A DNA stretch of 64,000 nt, taken from assembly GCF_006538745.1 (NCBI RefSeq), contig NZ_BJLR01000013.1, forward strand, positions 204,422 to 268,421, given 5' to 3'. Positions 34,188-43,451 of this stretch are shown here, piece after piece. This DNA is from Cellulomonas cellasea (GTDB lineage: Bacteria; Actinomycetota; Actinomycetes; Actinomycetales; Cellulomonadaceae). Each line of letters opens with the position of its first letter. Within the stretch, counting starts at the first letter, position 1. The position numbers and the translations under genes are program-made. Under the pieces are notes generated by a model. It was not told the DNA's origin, made no database searches, and saw only the letters and a list, made by a program, of their open reading frames with translations.

Positions 34188-34919
34188 ATGACCGAGCTCG
34201 ACGGACGGGTGGCCCTCGTCTCCGGCGGGGCGCGCGGCCTCGGCGCCGCGTACGTGCGCGCGCTGCACGAGCGCGGGGCGACGGTCGTCGTCGGCGACCT
34301 GCTCGACGACGAGGGCACGGCGCTCGCGGACGAGCTCGGGGAGCGCGTGCGGTTCGTGCACCTCGACGTCACGTCCGAGGAGGACTGGGCCGCCGCGGTC
34401 GAGGTCGCCGTCGGCCTCGGCGGGGTCGACGTCCTGGTCAACAACGCCGGCATCGCCAACGCCGGGCGGATCGAGCGGTACGGGCGCGAGAAGTGGGACG
34501 CGGTCATCGCGGTCAACCTCACGGGCACCTACCTCGGCGTACGCGCGGTCGTGCCCGTCATGAAGGCGGCCGGGAGGGGCTCGATCGTCAACATCTCTTC
34601 GGTCGAGGGGATGCGCGGCGACGCGGGCCTGCACGGCTACGTGGCGTCGAAGTTCGGCGTGCGGGGGCTGACCAAGTCGCTCGCGGTCGAGCTCGGCGCG
34701 GACGGCATCCGGGTCAACTCGGTGCACCCCGGCTTCGTGCTGACCCCGATGACCGAGCGGCTCGACGTGACGCTCCAGCGCATCCCGCTCGGGCGGCCCG
34801 CGGTGCCCGCCGACCTGGTCGGTGCCGTGCTGTTCCTCGCGGGCGACGCGTCCGCGTACGTGACGGGCACGGAGCTCGTGGTCGACGGCGGGATGATCGC
34901 GGGCGTCCCGCACGCCTGA
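34188..34919 (+). CDS. Short-chain dehydrogenase (3alpha/20beta-hydroxysteroid dehydrogenase-like)
   Basis: A 243-residue classical SDR: SGGARGLG (cofactor), NNAGIANAG, ISSVEG with the catalytic Ser, YVASK (YxxxK), VNSVHPGFVLTPMT and VTGTELVVDGGM. Closest in style to 3alpha/20beta-hydroxysteroid dehydrogenases, a label many actinobacterial SDRs bear without steroid activity. It lies 30 bases after the MDR gene with its own GAGGAG site and is last in the operon. It may act on a cyclic or branched alcohol intermediate. Confidence 0.87.
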   Translation: MTELDGRVALVSGGARGLGAAYVRALHERGATVVVGDLLDDEGTALADELGERVRFVHLDVTSEEDWAAAVEVAVGLGGVDVLVNNAGIANAGRIERYGREKWDAVIAVNLTGTYLGVRAVVPVMKAAGRGSIVNISSVEGMRGDAGLHGYVASKFGVRGLTKSLAVELGADGIRVNSVHPGFVLTPMTERLDVTLQRIPLGRPAVPADLVGAVLFLAGDASAYVTGTELVVDGGMIAGVPHA

Positions 34920-35063
34920 ACCGACCCGGCCGGCCCCGCTCGGCCGACGGTTCGAAGGTAGTCGGCCCGGCTTGGCCGACAGTCCGCACGGAGTCCGCCC
35001 GGCTGGCCCGCCCCGATCCGGGCGGCCCGGCCCGGCCCGGTCCGCCGGTCCGCCCCGGCCCGC

Positions 35064-35546
35064 TCACCCCGGGGGTGCCGCCCCGTCCACCTCGACCTGG
35101 ACGTCGAGGGCGCCGTCCGGCAGCCGGTACCAGCGGAACCCGACCCGGTGCTCGGCGCCCCGGTCGTCGACCGCGAGCGCGGACAGGCAGGGGTGCGCGT
35201 GCGGCGGCGGGACGTCGTTGGCGCAGCCCCGGAACGGGCCCGTGACGCGGAGTCCCTCGGTGCGCTCGACCCACGTCACGACGGCGGAGCTCGCGTCGGC
35301 GGCGGCGGCCTGCGCCCGGCGCTGCGACCAGGCGAGCGACGCGGCGAGCGCGACCGCGGCGACGGCGGTCCCGGCGACGAGGGCCCGGCCGAGCGCCCCA
35401 CGCCGGCCTCCCGCACGAGCGAGCCGCAGCGCGGGCACGACGAGCGCCACGGCGACGAGCAGCGTGCCGGCGACGAGCACCCACCTCGCCGGTGACAGGG
35501 CGGCGAGCATCGCGTCGAGGTGTGGTGCGAGCTCGCGGCGGTCCAT
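35064..35546 (-). CDS. Hypothetical membrane protein
   Basis: A 160-residue protein with two membrane helices (about 20-40 and 52-72, separated by a basic loop RLARAGGRRGALGR) and an 85-residue outside domain containing VTGPFRGCANDVPPPHAHPCLSALAV, with two Cys that may pair. No family recognised. It converges on the SDR operon from the left and is divergent from the liv operon. The 144 bp between it and the SDR gene are GC-rich with repeated CGGCCGAC words. Confidence 0.65.
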   Translation of the reverse strand: MDRRELAPHLDAMLAALSPARWVLVAGTLLVAVALVVPALRLARAGGRRGALGRALVAGTAVAAVALAASLAWSQRRAQAAAADASSAVVTWVERTEGLRVTGPFRGCANDVPPPHAHPCLSALAVDDRGAEHRVGFRWYRLPDGALDVQVEVDGAAPPG

Positions 35547-35622
35547 CTCGGCTCCTGTCGTCGGCGCGAGCGTACCGACGCGCGGGCCGGTCGCGTCACG
35601 GTTCGGAAACGGTCCATCGGGG

Positions 35623-35654
35623 ACATACCGTCTAGTCGGTTTCCGTTGTACAGT
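35623..35654 (+). promoter_or_regulatory. TetR-type operator 2 and promoter of the liv operon
   Basis: The operator (35623-35644) has the core ATACCGTCTAGTCGGT, differing from operator 1 at one position. It covers the -35 region; TACAGT (35649-35654) is a good -10. The livG start is 29 bp further on. Binding here would block RNA polymerase. Confidence 0.65.
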
Positions 35655-35682
35655 CGGGCCACGCCGACACGACGGAGTGCCG

Positions 35683-36555
35683 ATGCCCGGACAGGAGACG
35701 CCCGCCCACGCGGGTGCGATGCGACTGCAGGTGCGCGGCCTCACCGTGCGCTTCGGCGGGCTCGCCGCCCTCACCGACGTGGACCTCGACGTCGCGGACG
35801 GCCAGGTCGTCGGGCTCATCGGGCCCAACGGCGCGGGCAAGACGACGGTGTTCAACGCGGTCTGCGGGCTCGTCCGGCCCACCGCGGGGACCGTCACGGT
35901 CGCGGGCCGCCCCGCGCCGCGCACCCCGTCCGGCCTCGCGCCCGCGGGGGTCGCCCGGACGCTCCAGGGGCTCGGGCTGTTCCCCGGCCTGACCGTGCTC
36001 GAGAACGTCGAGGTCGGGGCGCTCGCGACCCGCGGCGGGGCGCACGCGCACGGCCCCGACGGTCCGGCCCGCGCCCCCCGGTCCGGCGCCGCCCGCACCG
36101 CCGACCCGGGCGACGCCCGCACCGCCGACCAGCGCGACGCCCGCACCCCCGACCGACGCGACGACACCGCCGGCCGCGCCCTGCGCGCCCTCGCCGACCT
36201 CGACCTCGCCGACCGCGCCGCGCTCCCCGTCGGCGCCCTGCCCTACCCCGAGCAGAAGCGGGTCGCGCTCGCCCGCGCCCTCGTCGCCGAGCCCCGCCTG
36301 CTGCTGCTCGACGAGCCCGCGGGCGGCCTGGGTGCAGCCGACATCGCCGAGCTCGACGCGACCGTCCGCCGGGTCGCCGCCACGGGCTGCGCGGTCCTGC
36401 TCGTCGAGCACCACGTCGACTTCGTCATGGAGCTGTGCGACCGGGTGGTCGTGCTCGACTTCGGGCGGGTCATCGCCGACGGGCGCCCCGACGCCGTCCG
36501 GCGCGACCCGGCCGTCACGGCGGCGTACCTCGGGATCGAGGTGACGGCCCGGTGA
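35683..36555 (+). CDS. Branched-chain-type ABC importer ATPase (LivG-like)
   Basis: A 290-residue ATPase: Walker A GPNGAGKT (47-54), Walker B LLLLDEPAGGLG and the switch His in VEHHVDFV. Two oddities stand out. An insertion of about 35 residues near position 120-155 is built of RTADxxDA-like units, and the signature region reads LPYPEQKRVALARA where LSxGQ-type sequences are usual. The LivG type fits its first place in a five-gene uptake operon. GTG of the next gene overlaps its stop (GTGA). Expression is probably held by the TetR site just upstream. Confidence 0.85.
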   Translation: MPGQETPAHAGAMRLQVRGLTVRFGGLAALTDVDLDVADGQVVGLIGPNGAGKTTVFNAVCGLVRPTAGTVTVAGRPAPRTPSGLAPAGVARTLQGLGLFPGLTVLENVEVGALATRGGAHAHGPDGPARAPRSGAARTADPGDARTADQRDARTPDRRDDTAGRALRALADLDLADRAALPVGALPYPEQKRVALARALVAEPRLLLLDEPAGGLGAADIAELDATVRRVAATGCAVLLVEHHVDFVMELCDRVVVLDFGRVIADGRPDAVRRDPAVTAAYLGIEVTAR

Positions 36556-37268
36556 CCGCGGCGCTGGCCCTGCGCGGGCTCGTCGTCGGGCACGGCGGGG
36601 CGCCCGTGCTGCACGGGGTCTCGTTCGAGGTCGACGAGGGCTCGGTCGTCGCGCTCGTCGGCGGGAACGGCGCGGGCAAGACGACGCTGCTGCGGACCGT
36701 GTCGGGGCTGCTCACGCCGACCGCGGGGACCGTGCACCTGCACGGGCGCGACCTCGCCCGCGTCGGCGTCGAGGACCGCGTGCGTGCCGGGCTGGCTCAG
36801 GTGCCGGAGGGGCGCGGCGTCATCACCGAGCTCACCATCGAGGAGAACCTGCGCCTCGGCGGGCTGTGGCGGGGCGACCCCGCGGACCTGCGCGCGGCGC
36901 TCGCCGAGATGGAGGAGCTGTTCGAGCCGCTCGCCCGGCGCCGCACGAGCCTCGGCCACCAGCTCTCGGGCGGCGAGCGGCAGATGCTCGCGATCGCCCG
37001 CGCGCTCGTCGCCCGCCCGCGGGTGCTGCTGCTCGACGAGCCGTCGCTCGGGCTCGCCCCGCTCGTCGTCGCGCAGATCATGCGGGTCCTGCGCGAGCTG
37101 TGCGACCGCACCGGCCTCACCGTGCTGCTCGCCGAGCAGAACGTCGCGGGCGCGCTGTCCGTCGCCGACCGCGGCGTCGTCCTCGGGCTCGGCGAGGTCG
37201 TCGCGGACCGCCCAGCGGCCGCGCTCGCGCAGGACGAGACCCTCCGACACGCCTACCTGGGGTTCTGA
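36552..37268 (+). CDS. Branched-chain-type ABC importer ATPase (LivF-like)
   Basis: A 238-residue ATPase with intact motifs: Walker A GGNGAGKTT, the LivF-specific AQVPEGRGVITELTIEENL, signature QLSGGERQMLAIARAL, Walker B VLLLDEPSLGLAP and Q-loop/His switch in LLAEQNV. It starts by a 4-base overlap with livG and ends by a 1-base overlap (TGATG) with the permease gene. It is the intact ATPase of the pair and probably supplies the canonical catalytic site. Confidence 0.92.
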   Translation: MTAALALRGLVVGHGGAPVLHGVSFEVDEGSVVALVGGNGAGKTTLLRTVSGLLTPTAGTVHLHGRDLARVGVEDRVRAGLAQVPEGRGVITELTIEENLRLGGLWRGDPADLRAALAEMEELFEPLARRRTSLGHQLSGGERQMLAIARALVARPRVLLLDEPSLGLAPLVVAQIMRVLRELCDRTGLTVLLAEQNVAGALSVADRGVVLGLGEVVADRPAAALAQDETLRHAYLGF

Positions 37269-38146
37269 TGGACCGGCTCGTGTTCCTGCTCGGCACCGGC
37301 GTCGCCCGCGGCACGGTGCTCGCGCTGTTCGCGCTCTCGCTCGTGCTGATCTGGCGCGCCACACGGATCGTCAACTTCGCCGCGGGCGCGATGGCGGTCG
37401 TCGGCGTCTACGTCGGCGTCGCCGTCACCGGGGCCACCGGGAGCTGGTGGTGGGGGCTCGTCGCGACCGTCGTCGCCGGCGGGCTGCTCGGGTTCGTCGT
37501 CGAGCGCGGGGTGCTGCGGTTCGCGTCGGCGCGCTCGCCGCTCTCGGGCGTGATCCTCGCGATCGGGCTCGTAGTGGTGCTGCAGTCGCTGCTCGGCATC
37601 GTGTTCGGGCAGGAGCACGAGCCCGTGCAGCCGCCGTTCAGCGACCGCCCGCTGCAGGTCGGCGGCGTGCCGCTGCTCTCGCCCTACGACCTGTTCGTCG
37701 TGGTCGTCGCGCTCGGGCTGCTCGGGGCGCTGCGGCTGCTGTTCGTGAAGACGTCGCTCGGGCTGCAGCTGCGCGCGGCGGCGTTCGAGCCCGAGGTGTC
37801 CCGGCTGCTCGGCGTGCGGGTCGCGCGGATGCGGACCGTCGGCTGGGTGCTCGCCGCGTCGGCCGCGTCGCTCGCCGCGCTGCTGGCCGTGCCGAACGAG
37901 CTCGGCCTCAACCCGCACGCGGCGGACATGCTGTTCGTCTCGGCGTTCACCGTCGCCGTCGTCGGCGGGCTCGACTCGCCGGGCGGCGCGCTGCTCGGCG
38001 GGCTCACGGTCGGGGTCGTGACGAGCGTCGTGACCGGGTACCTCGGGGCGACGCTCGCGCCGGTCGCGGTGCTCGGGCTGCTCGCGGCTGTCCTGCTGCT
38101 GCGACCGTCGGGGCTGTTCGCCCAGGCCGAGGCGAGGCGCGCGTGA
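37268..38146 (+). CDS. Branched-chain-type ABC permease (LivH-like)
   Basis: A 292-residue permease with about eight membrane helices. Family marks: LIWRATRIVNFAAGAMAVVGVYV near the start, GLQLRAAAFEPEVSRLLGVRVARMR (the EAA-like coupling loop) and VVGGLDSPGGALLGGL towards the end. It should pair with the next permease as a heterodimer. Substrates of such systems in catabolic clusters include amino acids, short amides, urea and aromatic acids. Confidence 0.92.
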   Translation: MDRLVFLLGTGVARGTVLALFALSLVLIWRATRIVNFAAGAMAVVGVYVGVAVTGATGSWWWGLVATVVAGGLLGFVVERGVLRFASARSPLSGVILAIGLVVVLQSLLGIVFGQEHEPVQPPFSDRPLQVGGVPLLSPYDLFVVVVALGLLGALRLLFVKTSLGLQLRAAAFEPEVSRLLGVRVARMRTVGWVLAASAASLAALLAVPNELGLNPHAADMLFVSAFTVAVVGGLDSPGGALLGGLTVGVVTSVVTGYLGATLAPVAVLGLLAAVLLLRPSGLFAQAEARRA

Positions 38147-39315
38147 ACGCCCGCCGGACGCTGCTGCTCGCCGCGGGCGGGCTCGTGCTCGCGATCGGGG
38201 CGACGTTCCTGCTCGACCCGTTCCGCAACTACCAGCTGGCCCTCGTCGCCGCGTACCTGTGCGCGACCGCCGGGCTCACGGTCCTCGTCGGGCTCAGCGG
38301 GCAGCTCTCGCTCGGGCACGCCGCGCTCATGGCCGCGGGCGGCTACGGGTACGCGCTGACCGTGAACGCGCTGACCGGCGCGGGGGTCGACGGCGTCGGC
38401 CGCTTCCTCGGCGGGATCGTCGGGGCCGTCGTGGTGTCCGGCGTCGTCGGGCTGCTGCTCGGGCTCGCAGGGGCGCGGCTGCACGGCCCGTACCTCGCCG
38501 GGCTCACGCTCACGCTCGTCGTCGCCGTGCCCGCGGTCGCGGCGAGCGTGCCCGCGCTGCAGGGGGACCGCGGCGTGCGGACCGCGTTCGACGGCGTGCC
38601 CGCCCCGCTCCGCAGCCTGATCGCGCTCGAGCAGTGGCAGGCGTGGGTCGCGCTCGCCGTCGCGGCGGTCGCCGTCACCGGGCTCGTGCTGCTGCGCGAC
38701 GGCCGCGCCGGGCTGCGGATGCGCGCGGTGCGGGACGACGAGGTCGCCGCGGCGCTCGCCGGGATCGCGCCGGCGCGGGTCAAGGTGCTCGCGTTCGTGG
38801 CGAGCGCCGTGACGGCCGGGCTCGGCGGCTCGGTGCTCGTGTTCGTCACGCAGTCGGTCTCGCCCGGGGCGTTCCCGCTCGGGCTGTCGCTGCTGCTGCT
38901 CGTCGCGGTCGTCGTCGGCGGCCTCGGGAGCCTGCTCGGCGCCGCGCTCGGTGCGGTGCTCGTGGTGCTCCTGCCCTGGCTCGTCGGGACCGTGACCGAC
39001 GCCCTCCCGCTGCCCGACGCCGTCGTCCAGCGGCTCGACGGGACGCTCGCGTCGCTCGTGTTCGGGGTGCTGCTCATCGCGCTCGTCGCGGGCGCACCCG
39101 GCGGGCTCGCCGGCGCGCTCACGGCCGCCCGTGCCCGGCGCCGGGCCCGTCGCGCCGCCGGTGGCGCCGGTGGCCGCCGTCGTACCCGTCCCTCCCGAGG
39201 GGGTGCGGCCGCCGCACCCCCGACCGGCGACCCGTCCGCCCCCGCCCGCCCGGCGACCCCGACCCCCACCCCCAGCACCCCCAGAGAACCCGTCCGCACA
39301 CCGACCGAGGGATGA
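38143..39315 (+). CDS. Branched-chain-type ABC permease (LivM-like)
   Basis: A 390-residue permease: LVGLSGQLSLGHAALMAAGGY, GLRMRAVRDDEVAAALAGIAPARVKVLAF (coupling loop) and VVVGGLGSLLGAALGA. The first 325 residues carry about nine membrane helices. The last 60 residues form an Arg-, then Pro/Thr-rich cytoplasmic tail unusual for LivM. It starts by a GTGA overlap with livH and ends just before the binding-protein gene. Confidence 0.92.
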   Translation: MNARRTLLLAAGGLVLAIGATFLLDPFRNYQLALVAAYLCATAGLTVLVGLSGQLSLGHAALMAAGGYGYALTVNALTGAGVDGVGRFLGGIVGAVVVSGVVGLLLGLAGARLHGPYLAGLTLTLVVAVPAVAASVPALQGDRGVRTAFDGVPAPLRSLIALEQWQAWVALAVAAVAVTGLVLLRDGRAGLRMRAVRDDEVAAALAGIAPARVKVLAFVASAVTAGLGGSVLVFVTQSVSPGAFPLGLSLLLLVAVVVGGLGSLLGAALGAVLVVLLPWLVGTVTDALPLPDAVVQRLDGTLASLVFGVLLIALVAGAPGGLAGALTAARARRRARRAAGGAGGRRRTRPSRGGAAAAPPTGDPSAPARPATPTPTPSTPREPVRTPTEG

Positions 39316-39320
39316 CGACG

Positions 39321-40619
39321 ATGTCGCAGCTCCGCACCCGCACGCGCCCCGCGCGCACGCACCTGGCCCGCACACACGTGGCCCGCACCGCCGGCACCCT
39401 TGCGCTCGTCGCGGTCGTGTCGCTCACGGCGTGCAGCACGCCCGCCGCCTCGCCCGGCGTCGCCGGGGAGACCGTCACGATCGGCACGCACACGCCGCTG
39501 ACCGGCCCGGCCGCCGCCGGCTACGCGTCGATCTCCGCGGCCGCCTCCGCGTACTTCGACTACCTCAACGACCAGGGCGGCATCCACGGCCGCACGATCG
39601 AGTACGTCGTCAAGGACGACGCCTACAACCCGGCGACCACCCAGACCGTCGTCCGGGAGCTCGTGCAGGAGGACGGGGTGCTCGCGCTCGTCAACGGCCT
39701 CGGCACGCCCACGCACGGCTCGGTCGTCGACTACCTCAACGAGAACGGCGTGCCGGACCTGTTCGTCGCGTCGGGCAGCCCGGCGTGGGACGACCCCGAG
39801 GCGTACCCGTGGACGTTCGCGTTCAACGCCGACTACGTCACCGAGGCCAAGGTCCTCGCCCACCACGCGCAGGAGACCTACGACGACGCGGTGTTCTGCG
39901 TGCTCGGGCAGGACGACGACTTCGGCACCGACTTCACCACGGGCCTGACGACCGTCCTCGGGGAGCTCGCGAGCACGCAGACCTACTCGGTCTCGAACCA
40001 GGACGTCACCGCGCAGGTCGGCGCGATGCAGGCCGCGGGCTGCACCGTGAACTTCCTCGCGACCGTCAACGGCTTCACCGCGCTCGCGCTCGGGACCGCC
40101 GCGAAGATGGGCTACCGCGCGCAGTGGCTCTCGTCGTCCTCGGGCGGCGACTACCCGACGCTCCTCGGCTACCTCGGCGAGGACGTCGGCCCGGCCCTGC
40201 TGCAGGGCTTCGTCAGCACGAACTACCTGCCGTTCAGCGCCGACGACCCGTGGGTCGAGCTGTTCCGCCGCGTCAACGACGAGTACAACGACGGCGCGCC
40301 GTTCACGGGCAACACGGTCTACGGGATGTCCGTGGCCTACACGTTCGCGGAGGCGCTGGCCCGGGCCGGCGAGGACCCCACGCGCGAGAGCCTCGTCGAG
40401 GCGCTCGAGTCCGGGGACGTCGTCGGCAACGGGATCCTGCCCCTGCAGTTCTCGGCCGACAGCCACAAGGCGTTCGGGGGCGTCGGGATCACCATGGTCG
40501 ACGGCGGGATGCAGGACTACGTCGGCAGCGCCTGGACGACCGACACCGGCGACGGCCCGGTCGTCGCGCACGACGGCGAGCCGGTGCCGCTCGAGGACGA
40601 GGGCGTCCCGCAGCCCTGA
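39321..40619 (+). CDS. Branched-chain-type ABC substrate-binding lipoprotein (LivK-like)
   Basis: A 432-residue lipoprotein of the type I periplasmic-binding fold. An unusually long basic start (RTHLARTHVART repeats) precedes the lipobox SLTAC, with lipid-modified Cys38. Binding-fold landmarks: IGTHTPLTGPAAAGYASISA, YFDYLNDQGGIHGRTIEYV and VFCVLGQDDDFGTDF. The ATG at 39321, nine bases after GAGGG, is preferred over the ATG at 39312, which overlaps the livM stop (ATGA) but has no spaced ribosome site. Its ligand sets the operon's specificity; the shared operator points to an acid broken down through CoA esters. Confidence 0.9.
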   Translation: MSQLRTRTRPARTHLARTHVARTAGTLALVAVVSLTACSTPAASPGVAGETVTIGTHTPLTGPAAAGYASISAAASAYFDYLNDQGGIHGRTIEYVVKDDAYNPATTQTVVRELVQEDGVLALVNGLGTPTHGSVVDYLNENGVPDLFVASGSPAWDDPEAYPWTFAFNADYVTEAKVLAHHAQETYDDAVFCVLGQDDDFGTDFTTGLTTVLGELASTQTYSVSNQDVTAQVGAMQAAGCTVNFLATVNGFTALALGTAAKMGYRAQWLSSSSGGDYPTLLGYLGEDVGPALLQGFVSTNYLPFSADDPWVELFRRVNDEYNDGAPFTGNTVYGMSVAYTFAEALARAGEDPTRESLVEALESGDVVGNGILPLQFSADSHKAFGGVGITMVDGGMQDYVGSAWTTDTGDGPVVAHDGEPVPLEDEGVPQP

Positions 40620-40675
40620 CCCGGCGCGGGGTGCCCGGGAGCGCGCCGAGCGCCCCGAGCCGACCGGCGGGCGGG

Positions 40676-40711
40676 CGTCCGCCGCAGCCCCTGGACCGGC
40701 TGCGGCGGACG
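40676..40711 (+). terminator. Hairpin terminator of the liv operon
   Basis: Perfect 14-bp arms, CGTCCGCCGCAGCC (40676-40689) and GGCTGCGGCGGACG (40698-40711), with an 8-nt loop, 57 bp past the binding-protein stop. Confidence 0.8.
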
Positions 40712-40843
40712 TCCCGCGCTCGCGTGCTGCATCCTTGGAGGGCCGGGGGTCTCGCACCTGCGGCCGTGGGGCGTCGAGGCGACGCCCGCGCGGGGGCGCG
40801 GTTCCGGGGGGCCGGCGCGCCGAGGACATGACTGGGGGGTCAC

Positions 40844-42988
40844 GTGTCCGGCGTTGCCGTGGACGGGAGCGACGAGCGCGCGGGTGCGCCGGCGTGGCAC
40901 GTGCACGCCGCCGCGTACACCGCGCTGTACGAGCGCAGCGGTGACGGCTTCCTCCTGACGAACCCGGCGGGTGGCATCCTCACCGCGAACCCGGCGGCCT
41001 GCCGGATGCTCGGACGCTCCGAGGCCGAGCTCCGTCGGGTCGGGCGCGCGGGCGTGATCGACCCGGAGGATTCGCGCTGGGAGAGGGCCATCGCGACCCG
41101 CAACGCCGACGGGTACTTCCAGGGCGAGCTGCGCGCCCGCCGGGCCGACGGCTCCACGTTCCCGGTCGACCTGTCGTCGGCCGTCGTGTCCCAGGACACC
41201 GCGATCGTGCTGTTCCGGGACCTCTCGCGCGTCGCCGAGGTCGTCGCGCGGGCAGAGAACGTGCACCGCGCCGCGACCACGGTCATCGACCTGCTCGAGA
41301 CGATCAGCGAGGGCTACTTCGCGCTCGACGAGGACTGGCGGTTCTCCTACGTCAACCGGCACGGAGAGCGGATCATGGGCGTCGAGCGCGCCGACGTGCT
41401 CGGCCGCGTCTTCTGGGAGGTCTTCCCCCAGCTCCTCGGCTCGCCGCTCGAGACGTCCTACCGGCACGTCATGGCGACCGGCGAGCCCGTCGAGTTCGAG
41501 GGCTCCTACGGGCCGCTCCAGATCCGCTGCGAGGTGCGCGGTCACCGGCTCCCGAGCGGCGGCATGTGCGTGTACTTCCGGGACATCGTCGAGCGGCACG
41601 CCGCGCAGCGGGAGCGTGAGGAGCTGCTGATCCGGCAGCAGGCGGCCCGCGCCGCGGCCGAGGAGGCGCGCGCGGCGGCGGAGGAGGCGCAGCGCGTGCT
41701 GACCGAGCACGCCACGCACGACACGGTGACCGGCCTGCTCAACCGGTGGGGGCTGCTGCGCGAGGTCCGCCGGCTCGGCGACGGCCCGGCGTCCGCGGAC
41801 CCCGGGCTGGTGCTGCTGTTCATCGACCTGGACCGGTTCAAGCTCGTGAACGACACGCTCGGCCACGTCGCCGGCGACCAGGTGCTCAGCGCCGTCGCGG
41901 ACCGCCTGCGCGAGCTCATCGGCCCTCGGGACCTGCTCGCGCGGTTCGGCGGCGACGAGTTCGTCGTCGTCCTCCCCGGGGCGTCGGCCTCGGCGGCCGA
42001 GACGCTCGCGCGCCGGATCGTCGAGTCCGGCGACGACCCCGTCGTCATCGGCAGCACCCTCCTGCCGGTCACCACGAGCATCGGGCTCGCGCACGCGACC
42101 AGGGCCGACGAGATCGACACGCTGCTGCGCGAGGCCGACGCCGCGCTGCACCGGGTCAAGGCCGGCGGGCGCGACGGGTTCACGTGGTTCGACGAGGTCC
42201 TCCACCAGCAGACCGTCCAGCGCGTCGAGACCGAGCTCGAGCTGCGGCGCGGGCTCACCGCCGGTGACGGTCTCGTGCTGCACTACCAGCCGGCGTTCGA
42301 GCTCGGGCCCCACCCCGGCGTCGCGCACGTCGAGGCGCTCGCGCGGTGGAGCGGCCCCGGTCCTGGCCTGGTGCCCCCGGCCGCGTTCATCCCCGTGGCC
42401 GAGGAGTCCGGGCTCATCGTGGCGCTCGGGGCGCAGGTCGTGGCCCGCGCTGTCGAGCAGATCGCCCGCTGGTCCGACCGGCCCGGCGTGCGCGTGTGGG
42501 TCAACGTCTCCCCGCGCCAGCTCGCGCTGCCCGGCCTGGCCGACCTCCTCGCGCGGCGGCTCGACGAGGCGGGCGTCGCCGCCGACCGCCTCGGCATCGA
42601 GGTCACCGAGCAGGCGATGGACGACAGCCGGCTCGTCGCGCACCTCGAGGCCGTCCGCCGCCTCGGGGTCGCCGTCGCGATCGACGACTTCGGGACCGGC
42701 TACAGCTCGCTCTCACGCCTCGCGCAGGCCCCCGTCGACGTCATCAAGGTCGACCGCTCGTTCGTCACCGCGACCGGCACCCCCAAGGGCCGGGCCGTCG
42801 TCGACGGCATCGTTCGCCTGGCCCACTCGATCGGCGCGCACGTCATCGCGGAGGGCATCGAGACCCCCGAGCAGCTCGACGCGATCACCGGCGTGGGGGC
42901 CGACGCCGCGACCGGGTTCCTGCTCGCCCGGCCCGAGCCCGCGGAGTCCGTCTCGTGGGAGAGCCGGTTCCCGCTGTCGTGGCGCTGA
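40844..42988 (+). CDS. PAS-PAS-GGDEF-EAL cyclic-di-GMP protein
   Basis: A 714-residue soluble protein. Two PAS domains (about 20-130 and 148-262) sense an unknown cue. A charged coiled coil (EEARAAAEEAQRVL) leads to a GGDEF domain with an intact FGGDEF (368-373), a potential diguanylate cyclase. The EAL domain has EAL at 497-499, EVTEQAMDD, AIDDFGTGYSSL, IKVDRSF and AEGIETPEQ, the residues needed for c-di-GMP hydrolysis. Both activities may therefore be present, balanced by the PAS input. Start: GTG at 40844 after a run of six G. No membrane segment is visible. Confidence 0.92.
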   Translation: MSGVAVDGSDERAGAPAWHVHAAAYTALYERSGDGFLLTNPAGGILTANPAACRMLGRSEAELRRVGRAGVIDPEDSRWERAIATRNADGYFQGELRARRADGSTFPVDLSSAVVSQDTAIVLFRDLSRVAEVVARAENVHRAATTVIDLLETISEGYFALDEDWRFSYVNRHGERIMGVERADVLGRVFWEVFPQLLGSPLETSYRHVMATGEPVEFEGSYGPLQIRCEVRGHRLPSGGMCVYFRDIVERHAAQREREELLIRQQAARAAAEEARAAAEEAQRVLTEHATHDTVTGLLNRWGLLREVRRLGDGPASADPGLVLLFIDLDRFKLVNDTLGHVAGDQVLSAVADRLRELIGPRDLLARFGGDEFVVVLPGASASAAETLARRIVESGDDPVVIGSTLLPVTTSIGLAHATRADEIDTLLREADAALHRVKAGGRDGFTWFDEVLHQQTVQRVETELELRRGLTAGDGLVLHYQPAFELGPHPGVAHVEALARWSGPGPGLVPPAAFIPVAEESGLIVALGAQVVARAVEQIARWSDRPGVRVWVNVSPRQLALPGLADLLARRLDEAGVAADRLGIEVTEQAMDDSRLVAHLEAVRRLGVAVAIDDFGTGYSSLSRLAQAPVDVIKVDRSFVTATGTPKGRAVVDGIVRLAHSIGAHVIAEGIETPEQLDAITGVGADAATGFLLARPEPAESVSWESRFPLSWR

Positions 42989-43005
42989 CCGGCCTACTCG
43001 CGCGC

Positions 43006-43269
43006 ATGACAGGGGGACGGAACAGGGTTCGGGCCGTGGTTCTGGGAGCCGGGGGAGTGCTGCTGGTGCTCCTCGCGACGGTGCTGGCGTACTGGCGGCC
43101 GCAGCAGGGGCAGTGGGGGCACGACCTCCTCGGCTTCCTCACGTGGGGCGGGGTGCGCCTCGTGTCGTGGGGAGCCGTGGCGGGGGGCGCGTGGCTGCTC
43201 GTGCTGGCCGGGCAGACGTGGCGCGGGACGGGCGCGGAGGACGACGGGCCGGTGCCGCAGGAGGGGTGA
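43006..43269 (+). CDS. Small two-helix membrane protein
   Basis: An 87-residue protein 17 bases after the c-di-GMP gene stop. Two membrane helices (about 9-29 and 47-67) are separated by WRPQQGQWGHDLLGFLTWG, and the tail is acidic (AEDDGPVPQEG). Codon use is normal for the region, but no ribosome site precedes the ATG and no family is recognised. It may be co-transcribed with the c-di-GMP gene. Confidence 0.5.
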   Translation: MTGGRNRVRAVVLGAGGVLLVLLATVLAYWRPQQGQWGHDLLGFLTWGGVRLVSWGAVAGGAWLLVLAGQTWRGTGAEDDGPVPQEG

Positions 43270-43451
43270 CCGCGGGGCGTGAACGGGCCCGGACGACCGG
43301 AGAGGACCGGCCCCGGCCCGGCGGACCGGCGCAGACCGACCCGCACGACGTTTCCGTTATCCGCCCCCGTCCGGGTGGTCTCCCTCCGTGTGGGCGGTGC
43401 ACGCGCCGGCCCGCGCGATGATCGACTGCCCCCACGGAGAGGTCCCCCGCC

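Noticed and set aside
33075..34913. A 612-codon open frame on the minus strand opposite the MDR and SDR genes
   Set aside because: No recognisable domain and extreme His/Arg/Asp composition; the sense genes carry complete enzyme motifs.
34920..35063. Terminator in the repeated CGGCCGAC region after the SDR operon
   Set aside because: Several partial inverted words occur but none forms a long uninterrupted stem.
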